NCBI GenBank assembly: GCA_944390965.1
Contig: CALXRW010000008.1
Span: forward strand, 1-55,929
DNA length: 55,929 nucleotides
Direction of reading: 5' to 3'
Origin: an uncultured Clostridia bacterium
Lineage (GTDB): Bacteria > Bacillota > Clostridia > TANB77 > CAG-508
Shown: piece by piece, positions 7,563 through 16,589 of the stretch
Position numbering within the stretch: the stretch's first letter is position 1
Layout: each line of letters starts with the position of its first letter
Notes under the pieces: model-generated
What the model was told of the DNA's origin: nothing
Databases searched by the model: none
Seen by the model: only the letters and a program-made list of their open reading frames with translations
Made by a program: the position numbers and the translations under genes

Positions 7563-10334
7563 TTATTCTTTTAGTTCTTTGCTACATCTTGCACATATAG
7601 TTGGGTTTTCTTTATCCTGTCCTACCGTTTCTGAATACATCCAGCATCTTTCGCATTTTTCTCCCTTTGCTACTTCAACTTTAATGCCTATATTCTCTTC
7701 TTCAGTTTTTCTGCTATTTTTAACAATTTCAATTCCTGATACGATGAAGCATGTCATTAAAATTTCTTCATTTTCTTTTAGAAACTCATAGTTTTCTCCA
7801 TCTGCATATAAGGTAACTTTTGCATTTAAAGAATGTCCAATTACTTTTTCTGCTCTTGCTAATTCTAATTCTTTTGCTACTTTCTCCTTTAAGTCTAATA
7901 TTTTATTCCATTTTTCTTCTAATTGTTTGTCATCATACTTAGGGTTTATTTCCGGCCATTTTGTAAGCATAACACTCTCTACTTTTTCAGAAGAAGTATG
8001 TGGCATAAATCCCCAAATCTCTTCTGCTGTAAAAGCAGTCATAGGAGCCAAGATTTTAACTAAAACTGTTAAAATTTCATACATTACTGTTTGTGCTGCT
8101 CTTCTTTTCGTAGCATTTGGTTTTGATGTATATAATCTATCTTTAATAATATCTAAGTAAAATGTGCTCATGCTATTTACACAAAATTCATTTACATCAT
8201 GATATACATTGTGGAAATCATAATTATCATAGCTCTTTGTTGTGTCTTTAATTAATTGATTTAACTTTAGCAATGCCCATTTATCTATTTCTTCTAATTC
8301 TTCGTAAGGAACTTTTTCTTCTACATTGAAATCTGAAATATTTCCCAAAATATATCTTGCCGTATTTCTTATTTTGCGGTAAACTTCTGAAATTTGTTTT
8401 AAAATGTCTTTTGATAAGCTAATTTCTGACTTATAATCAGATGACAATACCCATAATCTTAGAATATCTGCTCCATATTGTTTTATAATCTCTTGTGGAC
8501 TAATAACATTTCCTAATGATTTTGACATTTTCTTTCCATGTTCATCAATTACAAAACCATGTGTTAATACCTCTTTATATGGTGCTACTCCCTTTGTTGC
8601 TACTGATGTTAACAAAGATGATTGGAACCATCCTCTATATTGGTCATTTCCTTCTAAGTACATATTAGCAGGAGGTAAGCCTCTTTCTTCTAGTACTGCT
8701 GCGTGACTTGAGCCGGAATCAAACCAAACATCCATGATATCTGTTTCTTTTCTAAATTTATGACATCCACAATTACATACGGCATTTTCAGGCATTAATT
8801 CTTCTACTGTCATATCAAACCAGCTATTAGAACCTTTTTCTCTAAAGATTTTTTGTATCTTTTCAATACTTTCTTTGGTAATATATTCTTTTTCACATTC
8901 TTCGCAATAGAAAATTGGAATTGGAACTCCCCATGTTCTTTGTCTAGAAATGCACCAATCACTTCTTTCTGCTACCATGTTAGAAATTCTTTCTTCTCCC
9001 CAACTTGGCATCCATTTTACTTTTTTAATTTCTTCTAATGCTTTTTCTCTAAATCCATCTACAGAAGCAAACCATTGATTTGTTGCTCTGAAGATAATTG
9101 GATTTTTACATCTCCAGCAATGTGGATATGAGTGCACGATTGTTTCTTTGCTTAATAAATAATGATTTTCTTCTAGCCATTTTATAATCGCTTCATTTGA
9201 TTCTTCATAGAATAATCCTGCAAATTGTCCTGCCTCTTCTGTTTGGTATCCTTTCCCATCTACACAAACTACAGTTTCTAATCCATTTTTTAATCCACAC
9301 AAATAGTCTTCTTTACCATATCCAGGAGCTGTATGTACAGCACCAGTACCAGTATCTAGTTCGACCACAATGGTATCATCACTACCTAATACTACTCTAG
9401 ATTCTCTATCTAAAAATGGATGTTTACAAATTACACCTTCTAAGTCTTCTCCCAAACATTTTTGTACAGTTTTATATTCTGTAATTCCTGCTTGTTTCAT
9501 AACTGCATCTACTAATTCCGTTGCCACAATATATTTTTCTTTTCCTGTATCTACAATGCTATATTCATATTCTCCACCAATCGTAATACCTACGTTTCCA
9601 GGTAATGTCCATGGTGTTGTTGTCCAAATCACAAAATAGGTATCTTTTTCATCAAATTTTCCTTTAGCATCTTTTACTTTAAATTTAACAAAAATAGAAG
9701 TTGTTTTACTATCTGCATATTCAATTTCTGCTTCTGCTAATGCAGTTTCACAATCTGTACACCAATATACAGGTTTTAATCCTTTATAGATATAACCTTT
9801 TTGAAACATTTCCCCAAATATTCCAATTTGTCTTGATTCAAACTCTGGTTGTAAAGTAATATAAGGATGTTCCCAATCTCCCAATACTCCTAGTCTCTTA
9901 AATCCTTCTGTTTGCTTTTCTACAAATCCTAAGGCAAAATCTCTACAAGTATCTCTAAACTTGGTAACACCAATTTCATCTCTATTTAGCCCTAAAACAC
10001 TAATTGCTCTTTTTTCAGTTGGTAATCCATGGGTATCATATCCAGGAATATATGGAGTATCATAGCCTCTTAAATTTTTATATCTTACCACAGTATCTTT
10101 TAAAATTTTATTTAAAGCATGACCAATGTGAATTTCTCCATTTGCATATGGTGGTCCATCATGCAATACAAAAGGCTCATTTCCTTTATTTTTTTCTAGC
10201 ATTTTTTCATAAAGTTTTTTTCCAAATACATTTTTTAGAATTTTAGGTTCATTCTCCGGAAGACTTGCCCTCATTGGGAAGTCTGTCTTTGGTAAATTTA
10301 GTGTTTTACTATAATCTTTTTTTTCTGTTTCCAC
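7563..10334 (-). CDS. ileS: Isoleucyl-tRNA synthetase
   Basis: 923 aa, typical of the bacterial eukaryotic-distinct type with a C-terminal zinc finger. Charges tRNA-Ile. Class I signatures: HIGH (residues 69-72 in GEIHIGHAL) and KMSKS (in EHGKKMSKSLGN, near 600). The editing domain carries the usual WTTTPWTLPGN, and the C-terminus has CERCWMY...CARC for zinc. Start is GTG at 10334 behind AAAGGAGGAATTTCA. A T-box leader precedes it, so expression should rise when tRNA-Ile is uncharged. The gene reads through without interruption. Confidence 0.98.
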   Translation of the reverse strand: METEKKDYSKTLNLPKTDFPMRASLPENEPKILKNVFGKKLYEKMLEKNKGNEPFVLHDGPPYANGEIHIGHALNKILKDTVVRYKNLRGYDTPYIPGYDTHGLPTEKRAISVLGLNRDEIGVTKFRDTCRDFALGFVEKQTEGFKRLGVLGDWEHPYITLQPEFESRQIGIFGEMFQKGYIYKGLKPVYWCTDCETALAEAEIEYADSKTTSIFVKFKVKDAKGKFDEKDTYFVIWTTTPWTLPGNVGITIGGEYEYSIVDTGKEKYIVATELVDAVMKQAGITEYKTVQKCLGEDLEGVICKHPFLDRESRVVLGSDDTIVVELDTGTGAVHTAPGYGKEDYLCGLKNGLETVVCVDGKGYQTEEAGQFAGLFYEESNEAIIKWLEENHYLLSKETIVHSYPHCWRCKNPIIFRATNQWFASVDGFREKALEEIKKVKWMPSWGEERISNMVAERSDWCISRQRTWGVPIPIFYCEECEKEYITKESIEKIQKIFREKGSNSWFDMTVEELMPENAVCNCGCHKFRKETDIMDVWFDSGSSHAAVLEERGLPPANMYLEGNDQYRGWFQSSLLTSVATKGVAPYKEVLTHGFVIDEHGKKMSKSLGNVISPQEIIKQYGADILRLWVLSSDYKSEISLSKDILKQISEVYRKIRNTARYILGNISDFNVEEKVPYEELEEIDKWALLKLNQLIKDTTKSYDNYDFHNVYHDVNEFCVNSMSTFYLDIIKDRLYTSKPNATKRRAAQTVMYEILTVLVKILAPMTAFTAEEIWGFMPHTSSEKVESVMLTKWPEINPKYDDKQLEEKWNKILDLKEKVAKELELARAEKVIGHSLNAKVTLYADGENYEFLKENEEILMTCFIVSGIEIVKNSRKTEEENIGIKVEVAKGEKCERCWMYSETVGQDKENPTICARCSKELKE

Positions 10335-10665
10335 TGAAATTCCTCCTTTATATTTTATATAATTGTTAGAATGTGTGTTTTATTATAGGAAATAGAATTT
10401 CCTATAAAATGAAAAAAACTTTCCATCCTTTCATAGGACGAAAAGTTTCCGCGGTACCACCTAATTTAAAAATAAATATTATTTTTCTCTTTTAAATCCT
10501 ATAACATAGATTACATGTTTTTTCTTACTTATTTTTCAGAAAAACTGCCTCACAAGGTGATAACATTTTTTGTTTTCTCTACCAAAATTTCAGCTTCTAT
10601 TTGGCTCTCTAAAGAGGTTTTCAAAAAATGTGTTGTCCTTATTCTAACGCATTTTTATATTGAAT
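10335..10665 (-). promoter_or_regulatory. T-box leader of ileS
   Basis: The minus-strand leader contains the diagnostic T-box AGGTGGTACCGCGG (about 10450-10464). A competing terminator follows at 10411-10450: the stem CTTTTCGTCCT...AGGATGGAAAG followed by a run of T. Upstream are stem-I elements such as AGAGAGCC. An ATC (10559-10561) followed by A within TTATCACC is a plausible isoleucine specifier. Uncharged tRNA-Ile would pair with the antiterminator bulge and allow transcription of ileS. Confidence 0.93.
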
Positions 10666-10671
10666 GTAAAT

Positions 10672-10700
10672 ATTCTAACACGATTTTTTCGATTTTACAA
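10672..10700 (-). promoter_or_regulatory. Sigma-A type promoter of ileS
   Basis: Minus-strand TTGTAA (10695-10700) and TAGAAT (10672-10677) are separated by 17 bp, just upstream of the T-box leader. Confidence 0.65.
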
Positions 10701-10769
10701 TAGTTTTGGGAAAAATAGTTAAATATAAAAAATCCATCTCGTATCATTTAATTATACCTAAGGTAGATG

Positions 10770-10869
10770 TGTCAATGGGGACGGAGATTTTGACAGTATT
10801 TCATATATTTTATAACTTTAAAAAATAACTTTATTTGAAATACTGTCAAAATCTCCGTCCCCATTGACA
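10770..10869. repeat. 100-bp palindromic element, copy 1
   Basis: Terminal inverted repeats of about 32 bp begin tgtcaatggggacggagat and end with the reverse complement, around an AT-rich centre. A second copy in opposite orientation lies at 12988-13087. There is no coding capacity. The size, termini and lack of a transposase suggest a MITE- or REP-like non-autonomous element. Its GGGACGGA core also appears in the hairpin at 55693-55757. Confidence 0.85.
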
Positions 10870-10946
10870 TACTATGAAGGGAGTTTTATCTAGTACATAG
10901 CTAAAGCCTATGCTACTACCGGCATATCCGAAAGATTATTTTCATG

Positions 10947-10985
10947 AAAAAGATGTATGTATTTTATAAACACATACATCTTTTT
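10947..10985 (-). terminator. Intrinsic terminator after the pilin-like LRR gene
   Basis: Minus-strand AAAAAGATGTATGT pairs with ACATACATCTTTTT around an AT-rich loop, directly after the stop codon at 10987. Confidence 0.85.
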
Positions 10986-10986
10986 C

Positions 10987-12192
10987 CTAAATTTGTATAA
11001 ATTCTATATTCGAGTTTCCAGAAGTAGTATTAATAATATAAGGCATGTTATTAGTAAATAATTCATATAAATCATCTTTTAAATATACTTTTAAAGAAAC
11101 ATTGTTCGAACTTAATGAAGCATCATAAAACGAATGGTAGAAGTCAGTTTGATATGGTTCTATTATCATTTTTCCACTTAAATTTGCTTCTATTATAATT
11201 TCACCCTGTAGTTTTTTACACTCCAAGAATGCTTGGTACATTATTTCTACATTATTGGGAATTATAGAAGGTCCTTTAGTAATATTTGTGCATCCTTCAA
11301 ACATTCCAGCTATATTCTTAGTGCTAACTGGAATTTCTGGAGCTTGTGTTAAAGAAGTACATCCCTTAAAAGTGCTAACACTCTTTTCAACGGATGTAGG
11401 TATGCTAGAAATGTTCGTTAGATTTGAACACCTTATAAAACAATTTGTTATGTCTTTCACAGTAATAGGCAATTTAGGCATTGTAGTTAATTCAGATTCT
11501 TCGCAAAAGGTTGCAAATATAGTAGTTACTGGCAAATATGTTTTTCCATTATCTATACTTATATATTGTGGTATAGTACCTATAATATTTCCATTTTCAA
11601 AACTACCTACATAGCCACTACTTTTATTTACATCATTAAGTGAATTTTCATCATTTAAACCAATTGTATTATCGCTAAGTACTGTATATTCCCATAAATC
11701 CATATCAACTGGAATTCCATCTGTTCCAATTCCTATTACTCCTACATTTCTTTCTTCATCTTGACTTTCTGGTGCTACTGCATTTGAGATTGCTTCATTC
11801 CAATCTATTCCATCATCTATTCCATTAGATGTAATTTTATAATCTTTTAATGTATCTAAACAACTTACCGTAAATGTTCCATCTCCATTATCTGAAGTAA
11901 CGATATTTCTTCCATTAAATTGATTATCTATTGCTTCCTGTAAAATATTTGAATTTAATTCCTGATATCCATTCTCTCCTATTTGTGCTTCTAACACTGT
12001 CATAGCTATTAAATCTCTATCAGATGCTTTTTCATTTTTTTCCTTTGCTTGCTGTGTTTTTGTTAATATTCCATTATTCCCTGCTAGCATACTGATTGAA
12101 ATTCCAGCTAATATTAGCAAAACGATGATTGTTACCACTAGTGCCACTAGGGTGATTCCTTTTTCTTTTCTTCTTTCTTGTTTTTTCTCCAT
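10987..12192 (-). CDS. Pilin-like signal protein with BspA-type leucine-rich repeats
   Basis: 401 aa. The N-terminus (ERRKEKG-ITLVALVVTII) has the same prepilin-like leader and hydrophobic helix as the proteins at 4576 and 42036, again with Ala where pilins have Glu at +5. Residues about 30-130 are predicted helical and polar. From about 220 onward there are repeats such as LTTMPKLPITVKDIT, CSNLTNISSIPTSVE, CTSLTQAPEIPVSTK and CTNITKGPSIIPNNVE, with a period of about 22-23 residues. These are typical of BspA-like LRR_5 surface proteins. Start ATG follows CGGAGGAAAAG. It is probably exported and surface-displayed. The gene has its own terminator and sits between two inverted copies of a 100-bp palindromic element. 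Confidence 0.8.
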   Translation of the reverse strand: MEKKQERRKEKGITLVALVVTIIVLLILAGISISMLAGNNGILTKTQQAKEKNEKASDRDLIAMTVLEAQIGENGYQELNSNILQEAIDNQFNGRNIVTSDNGDGTFTVSCLDTLKDYKITSNGIDDGIDWNEAISNAVAPESQDEERNVGVIGIGTDGIPVDMDLWEYTVLSDNTIGLNDENSLNDVNKSSGYVGSFENGNIIGTIPQYISIDNGKTYLPVTTIFATFCEESELTTMPKLPITVKDITNCFIRCSNLTNISSIPTSVEKSVSTFKGCTSLTQAPEIPVSTKNIAGMFEGCTNITKGPSIIPNNVEIMYQAFLECKKLQGEIIIEANLSGKMIIEPYQTDFYHSFYDASLSSNNVSLKVYLKDDLYELFTNNMPYIINTTSGNSNIEFIQI

Positions 12193-12219
12193 TTTTCTTT
12201 TCCTCCGTTTATTTTATAT

Positions 12220-12490
12220 TTTCCCTTTTCTCGGGCTCGTCAAGACGAGCCCCTACATCTTAGCAAATCCTTCGAAGTGCGGGCGATTAAAATCGCCTCT
12301 ACATTTTAAGAAATTTCTTCTTAGCATGGGTCGACGTGGGCGCCGACGCCCTACATATCTATTTAATGAATAGTGAATAATTAATAATGAATGATGAATA
12401 ATTTTTTGTAGGGGTCGATCTTGACCGACCCGAAATGTTGAACAATACCACAAATTATTCATTCTTCACTATTCATTTTTCATTATTCAT
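12220..12490. repeat. Composite intergenic repeat cluster upstream of the LRR gene
   Basis: Contains in order: gggctcgtcaagacgagccc (12233-12252), gggcgattaaaatcgcct (12281-12298), gggtcgacgtgggcgccgacgccct (from 12328), an AT-rich 'aatgaatagtgaataattaa' tract, gggtcgatcttgaccgaccc (12412-12431), and the AT-rich tract again in inverse orientation. It holds no credible gene; a 69-codon minus frame here is made of repeat DNA. It is the same module set as at 4.2 and 6.4 kb, in a different order. Confidence 0.85.
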
Positions 12491-12494
12491 TAAT

Positions 12495-12625
12495 TACACA
12501 AAAAGACTACCCATCTCGAGCATGATAATTATACTCGAAATGGATAGTTCCGATTCTTTTTTCTTTTTATTAAATTATATCGTGTGTGTGTGTGTGTGTG
12601 TGTTACTCTCCCAACGTTTTCCGCT
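12495..12625. repeat. Hairpin repeat with (GT)11 microsatellite, copy 1
   Basis: A hairpin is formed by gactacccatctcgag and ctcgaaatggatagtt, then an AT-rich spacer and an 11-unit GT run (12582-12603), then ttactct. The same element lies at 33588-33700 with only four GT units. On the minus strand the hairpin is followed by TTTTTGTG and could terminate transcripts coming from the right. Confidence 0.8.
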
Positions 12626-12829
12626 TTTGTTCACTTTCATTTTCTCCTTTATTACCATATTAGTAATTTTCTCCGAAGAACGGGCAATTAAAATTTTTCC
12701 TAACACTTTCTTAAATTACTTTACATTGTCTTGTTCTTTTCTTATTTAAGATAATACTTTAAGATTTCTTCTTTGTCAAGACTATTTTCAAAACCGATAA
12801 TTTAATTTTCATTTATAACCTTATTCAAA

Positions 12830-12960
12830 ATTACTTGGCTAATCAAACCCAGTTTCTACATTTCTAGCAAATTCTTTGAAGAACGGGCGATTAAAATCGT
12901 CCCTACATTTAAGAAATTTCTTTGTAGCATGGGTCGGCGTTGGCGCCGACACCCTACATG
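12830..12960. repeat. Short hairpin repeats
   Basis: Contains a decayed copy of the gggcgattaaaatcg hairpin (12885-12902) and gggtcggcgttggcgccgacaccct (from 12931). The whole 12193-13109 gap is built from repeat modules and has no gene I can support. Confidence 0.75.
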
Positions 12961-12987
12961 TATCATTAATGAATCGTGAATAATTAC

Positions 12988-13087
12988 TGTCAATGGGGAC
13001 GGAGATTTTGACAGTATTTTAAATAAAGTTATTTTTTAGCGTTATAAAATATATGAAATACTGTCAAAATCTCCGTCTCCATTGACA
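12988..13087. repeat. 100-bp palindromic element, copy 2 (inverted)
   Basis: Same terminal inverted repeats as 10770-10869, with one substitution (ctccgtctcc instead of ctccgtcccc). Its internal AT-rich segment is the reverse complement of that in copy 1, so the two copies face opposite ways about 2.1 kb apart. Confidence 0.85.
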
Positions 13088-13109
13088 CAATTTGATATTT
13101 TTTATTGTT

Positions 13110-13454
13110 TTATAGATTTTCTGTTAAAACATAAAGATTGGTATATTCCAACCTTTCTAACTCTCTGGCTGCTTTTTTACTTCTGATTCCTGAAGAACAA
13201 TACAAAATGATGGTAGCCTCTTTATCTTTTAATATCTTTTTGGCTTTTTCTCTTATCTCATAATTTGGAATTAAAATAGCTCTATCTATATGTCCTTCTG
13301 CATATTCTTGAGGGCTTCTTACATCTACCAAGAATACATTTTCACACTTTTTTAACAATTTCTGTGCTTGTTCTAAGTTTATTTGTGCTATTGAATTATT
13401 TTCTGTTTGTTCTTCTTTCCATCTACATAAAAATCTTCTTCTCTGTTTTCTCAT
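13110..13454 (-). CDS. Rhodanese-like domain protein
   Basis: 114 aa from the ATG at 13454 (MRKQRRRFLC), which follows AAAGGAATGAA; an earlier TTG is less likely. A short basic N-terminus precedes a single rhodanese domain: VFLVDVRSPQEYAEGHIDRAILIPN and the active-site loop YCSSGIRSKKAARELERL with the catalytic Cys. Single-domain rhodaneses carry sulfur as a persulfide. The acceptor here is unknown. It lies downstream of secF but behind a terminator, so it is probably a separate unit. Confidence 0.85.
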   Translation of the reverse strand: MRKQRRRFLCRWKEEQTENNSIAQINLEQAQKLLKKCENVFLVDVRSPQEYAEGHIDRAILIPNYEIREKAKKILKDKEATIILYCSSGIRSKKAARELERLEYTNLYVLTENL

Positions 13455-13581
13455 TTTTTCATTCCTTTCTTTGCACAAATTTCATTTTTAGTACCATTTT
13501 CGTTTAAATATAAGTTAATGAGCCGGATATTTTCACTTTATGTTGTGAAACTTTGAATTTTCATATAGTTTCTTATCCAAC

Positions 13582-13620
13582 AAAAAAACGAATATCCTTT
13601 ATCATAAGATATTCGTTTTT
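13582..13620 (-). terminator. Intrinsic terminator after secF
   Basis: Minus-strand AAAAACGAATATC pairs with GATATTCGTTTTTTT around an 11-nt loop, 15 bases after the secF stop. Confidence 0.85.
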
Positions 13621-13634
13621 CTAATAAAAAGTGA

Positions 13635-14276
13635 CTATTTTTTCTTTTTTTCTTTCTTTTTTACTTCTTTTTTACGATCTTCAATACAGTAGATTGAAAC
13701 AGCTGAATATACAATTAATATCATAAATGCTACAACAATAGTAATTTCATTAATTGGTATCCTTGTTATTGCTATGATAGAAAAATATACTCCCCCTATT
13801 ATGATGTATTCTAGAAGCAATTGTAACATAGTCTTCCAATTTTTTGTACCAATCCATGCATATATAATAGTTGCTAATACTGTTATGGTAACAGGAAGGA
13901 TATATGGAATTAGCATTTCTCTGATTCGCAATCTAGGAACATCCTTTATTCTAATAGTATCTGTAGTATTTTCCGTTCCATATTTCTGGTTTGTTTTCTC
14001 TAATAAAAGATTAATTTGTTCCTCTGTTGCTTCTTTTACCCTAATGCCTACTACTGTTCCAAATGCTTCTACTTCTCTTATTTCTACTTTTTTATTTTCA
14101 AATACTTCATTCGTAATTTGTCTAATATCTTCTATGTTATATTCAGTTTCTAGTCCAATTTCAATTTGTTTTACATCTTGGTATTTTAAATCTACGTTAA
14201 ATCCTAATGTTGCTACCATAATAATTCCTGCTACAATAATTAGTATGGCAATTGCCAATAATGTTTTACTTTTCAT
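13635..14276 (-). CDS. secF: SecF-like protein, short form
   Basis: 213 aa against about 290-310 for usual SecF, the accessory translocase subunit that with SecD uses proton motive force to finish protein export. One TM helix (about 5-25), a periplasmic-type alpha/beta domain (about 30-105), then only about three further TM helices before a basic tail KKEVKKKEKKKK. Normal SecF has six TM helices, so part of the membrane domain is missing. The call rests on the domain order and its position directly after secD. Intergenic repeat 14328-14345 lies between the two genes. Start ATG is preceded by a weak purine stretch. Confidence 0.7.
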   Translation of the reverse strand: MKSKTLLAIAILIIVAGIIMVATLGFNVDLKYQDVKQIEIGLETEYNIEDIRQITNEVFENKKVEIREVEAFGTVVGIRVKEATEEQINLLLEKTNQKYGTENTTDTIRIKDVPRLRIREMLIPYILPVTITVLATIIYAWIGTKNWKTMLQLLLEYIIIGGVYFSIIAITRIPINEITIVVAFMILIVYSAVSIYCIEDRKKEVKKKEKKKK

Positions 14277-14307
14277 TTTTTTACCTCATTTCCTTACTTT
14301 CTGTTTT

Positions 14308-14350
14308 AAGTAATTTCTCCGAAGAACGGGCGATTAAAATCGCCCCTATA
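14308..14350. repeat. Intercistronic hairpin repeat in the secD-secF gap
   Basis: Another copy of the gggcgattaaaatcgccc hairpin (14328-14345) with its flanking taatttctccgaagaac, in the same orientation as all other copies. It sits inside what should be one operon. Confidence 0.8.
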
Positions 14351-14456
14351 TTTTTATAAATTATTTTACACTATTCCTTACTTTTTGTAATTTTCCTGAA
14401 GAAATCACGATTAAAATCGTCCATACAAACTTCATAAATTAATTTATCCTATTTTC

Positions 14457-15797
14457 TTATTTTATTAACAGTATTTTTGTAATTCCTAAATGATATAAAG
14501 CAAAGATAACTAGTCCCCAGAACATAATCATTCCACTTGTACTAATAGCAAGTGTTCCCTGGAAACATAATATAACTGCCACAATTGCAAATGGAATTAT
14601 TGTAAGTAGTGCTCTTTTTAATACTTCATAAAAGTTTTGCTTTGTATTTTCTTTATTCAATTTTGCTAGCAATACTTGTATAAACAAATAATTTAATAAC
14701 ATCATCATAAAGAATACAATTAGTGCTTCTATTGTTATAACTACATTAGAAAAACGTATAGCTAATAAAAGCAAAGCTCCAAATCCTATGCCTATAATTC
14801 CTCCAAATAATCCATTTAACTTATAGCGTATACTAAAATAAATAATGATGATAATATTTAGTGCAACTACAATTATTTCAAGTAATAAAATAGTATTTTC
14901 TTTTATCTCTGTTGGAAAATAACTACTTGATTCAACTTCATAAATAATTGGCATTGTCTCATTGCTTAATATTGCAGCAACTAATGCTGTTTGGTTAATA
15001 TACTCTCCTAGTTCTTCTGTATCTTCTGTAGCATGTCCCATAGGAATATTCAATTGTCCATTTGGTATGGTAGAACCAAAATAAGTTGTTGTAAAATCTT
15101 CGTCATCTATTTTAACAGATATCTGTTTTTCTACTGTATTTCCTTCTTCATCTTGGGTAGCAATATATGTTTTGCTAATTTCTTTTAGTTTAACAGTTCC
15201 CTCTTTATCAAATTGTATTGCTAAATATACTTGTGTTCCAGTAGTAGTAGCTTCGTACATTACCACACTGTCTTTAATTTGCTCTTTTGTTAACAATACT
15301 TCTCCTGTTTCTGCATCTACAATTTCAAATTTACCAGCTGGATAAACACCACTTAATATAGTATCTGTTTGAATGCTTTCTGGTAATTCTAACATAATAT
15401 CCCCAGTTTGCATATTTACTCTTAATTCATATTCTTGTATATTTGTTTGTTTTAATCTTTTTTGTATAATTTCTTTTACTTTTTTGAAATTTTCTTCTGT
15501 TAACGCTTCATCTTTATTTACTTTTTCAGTTACTACAGTAATTCCTTCTTGTCCTTCTTCATAATCTTCTACAATATTTCCTTCTGTATCATAGGCTACT
15601 TGGTTTTCTGCATCACTCACTTTTATTTGCGTAATTCTACTTCCTGTAAATTCCATTCCTAGTTTGTAATCGGGTAGAATATTCTCATATTGATATGTTT
15701 TCTTCACATAAATTCCCACAAGAGATATTAAAATAATTATTGTAATAAGTAATAAAATCATTATTTTTATAATAGAATTGTTTTTCACTTTTCCCAT
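14457..15797 (-). CDS. secD: SecD-like protein, divergent
   Basis: 446 aa, in the normal size range for clostridial SecD. An N-terminal TM helix is followed by a degenerate LGMEFTGSRITQIK where SecD usually has LGLDLKGG, then the large extracytoplasmic domain with KEIIQKRLKQTNIQEYELRVN, GDIMLELPESI and AGKFEIVDAETGEVLLTKEQI (typical SecD P1 features), and five C-terminal TM helices. It pairs with the short SecF downstream. The sequence is far from the family consensus, suggesting relaxed constraint or adaptation in a reduced lineage. Start ATG follows AGAAAGGA. Confidence 0.8.
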   Translation of the reverse strand: MGKVKNNSIIKIMILLLITIIILISLVGIYVKKTYQYENILPDYKLGMEFTGSRITQIKVSDAENQVAYDTEGNIVEDYEEGQEGITVVTEKVNKDEALTEENFKKVKEIIQKRLKQTNIQEYELRVNMQTGDIMLELPESIQTDTILSGVYPAGKFEIVDAETGEVLLTKEQIKDSVVMYEATTTGTQVYLAIQFDKEGTVKLKEISKTYIATQDEEGNTVEKQISVKIDDEDFTTTYFGSTIPNGQLNIPMGHATEDTEELGEYINQTALVAAILSNETMPIIYEVESSSYFPTEIKENTILLLEIIVVALNIIIIIYFSIRYKLNGLFGGIIGIGFGALLLLAIRFSNVVITIEALIVFFMMMLLNYLFIQVLLAKLNKENTKQNFYEVLKRALLTIIPFAIVAVILCFQGTLAISTSGMIMFWGLVIFALYHLGITKILLIK

Positions 15798-15814
15798 TCC
15801 TTTCTCTACTTTAC

Positions 15815-16474
15815 TTATAATAGTTTTACGTCATTAATCATTAATTCAAATGTACTTTTTAATTGTTCTGCTGCATATTTACTCATCATTGTTCTTTCTA
15901 AGAAAATTTCAAAGTAATCTAACACTGGGCAAATTTGTGTATCAATATCTAAGGCTAAAGCAATTTTTCTCTCGTTTTTATCGATTTTTAGTTCTGCATT
16001 AGTAACTGCATAATTTACCCTATCATGAATATCAAAATTAGAAAGATTTTTATTGACAACTCTATCTCTATGAACATCTGATTTATCTGCTAAAATCAGT
16101 GCTGCTGATATATCACTAACAGCTGTTCCTGTATTTTCATCATGGTTTCCAATTGCCATCATAATCTCAGTTCTCTGTTTTGTTTCCATTCCCATATCTT
16201 TCAATATTTCAAAGGCAAGTATTGCACCTGTATGTGCATGGTCCACACGGTTAACTGCATTACCAATATCATGCAAATAGCCAGCAATTCGTGCTAATTC
16301 GATTCTTTCGCTTGGATATTCTAATTCTTCTAAAATCATACCTGCTCTTTTTGCTACTAAATTCATGTGTCTTATGGAATGTTCTGTATATCCTAACACT
16401 TTCAATTGTTGCTCAACCGCAAGTACTAGCTCCTGAACTTCTTCGTTTCTTACAATTTCTTCAAAGGTAATCAC
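15815..16474 (-). CDS. HD-domain phosphohydrolase
   Basis: 219 aa. Starts with GTG at 16474 behind AAAAAAGGAGGAACACTAA. The metal-binding H...HD...D signature is visible: TEHSIRHMNLV, then AGYLHDIGNAVNR, then VDHAHTGA and GNHDENTG, as in the HD superfamily of metal-dependent phosphohydrolases. The nucleotide or phosphate substrate is unknown. It is placed directly upstream of secD, a position commonly occupied by an HD protein in clostridial yajC-secDF loci. Confidence 0.85.
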   Translation of the reverse strand: MITFEEIVRNEEVQELVLAVEQQLKVLGYTEHSIRHMNLVAKRAGMILEELEYPSERIELARIAGYLHDIGNAVNRVDHAHTGAILAFEILKDMGMETKQRTEIMMAIGNHDENTGTAVSDISAALILADKSDVHRDRVVNKNLSNFDIHDRVNYAVTNAELKIDKNERKIALALDIDTQICPVLDYFEIFLERTMMSKYAAEQLKSTFELMINDVKLL

Positions 16475-16551
16475 TTAGTGTTCCTCCTTTTTTCATGTCC
16501 TAACCAATTTTATCCTAATTTATAAAAAATAGCAACTATTTTTCATAAATT

Positions 16552-16580
16552 TTCCCCACATTTATTATAAATGTGGGGAA
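16552..16580. terminator. Palindromic terminator-like hairpin after the HNH gene
   Basis: A 12-bp perfect inverted repeat ttccccacattt/aaatgtggggaa with a 5-nt loop, 9 bases after the HNH stop codon. The T-run is weak. Confidence 0.6.
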
Positions 16581-16589
16581 CTATAAGGG

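Noticed and set aside
10515-10703. 62-codon plus-strand frame
   Set aside because: It is antisense to the ileS T-box leader.
12253-12462. 69-codon minus-strand open frame upstream of the LRR gene
   Set aside because: It is made of intergenic repeat modules that occur elsewhere without a frame.
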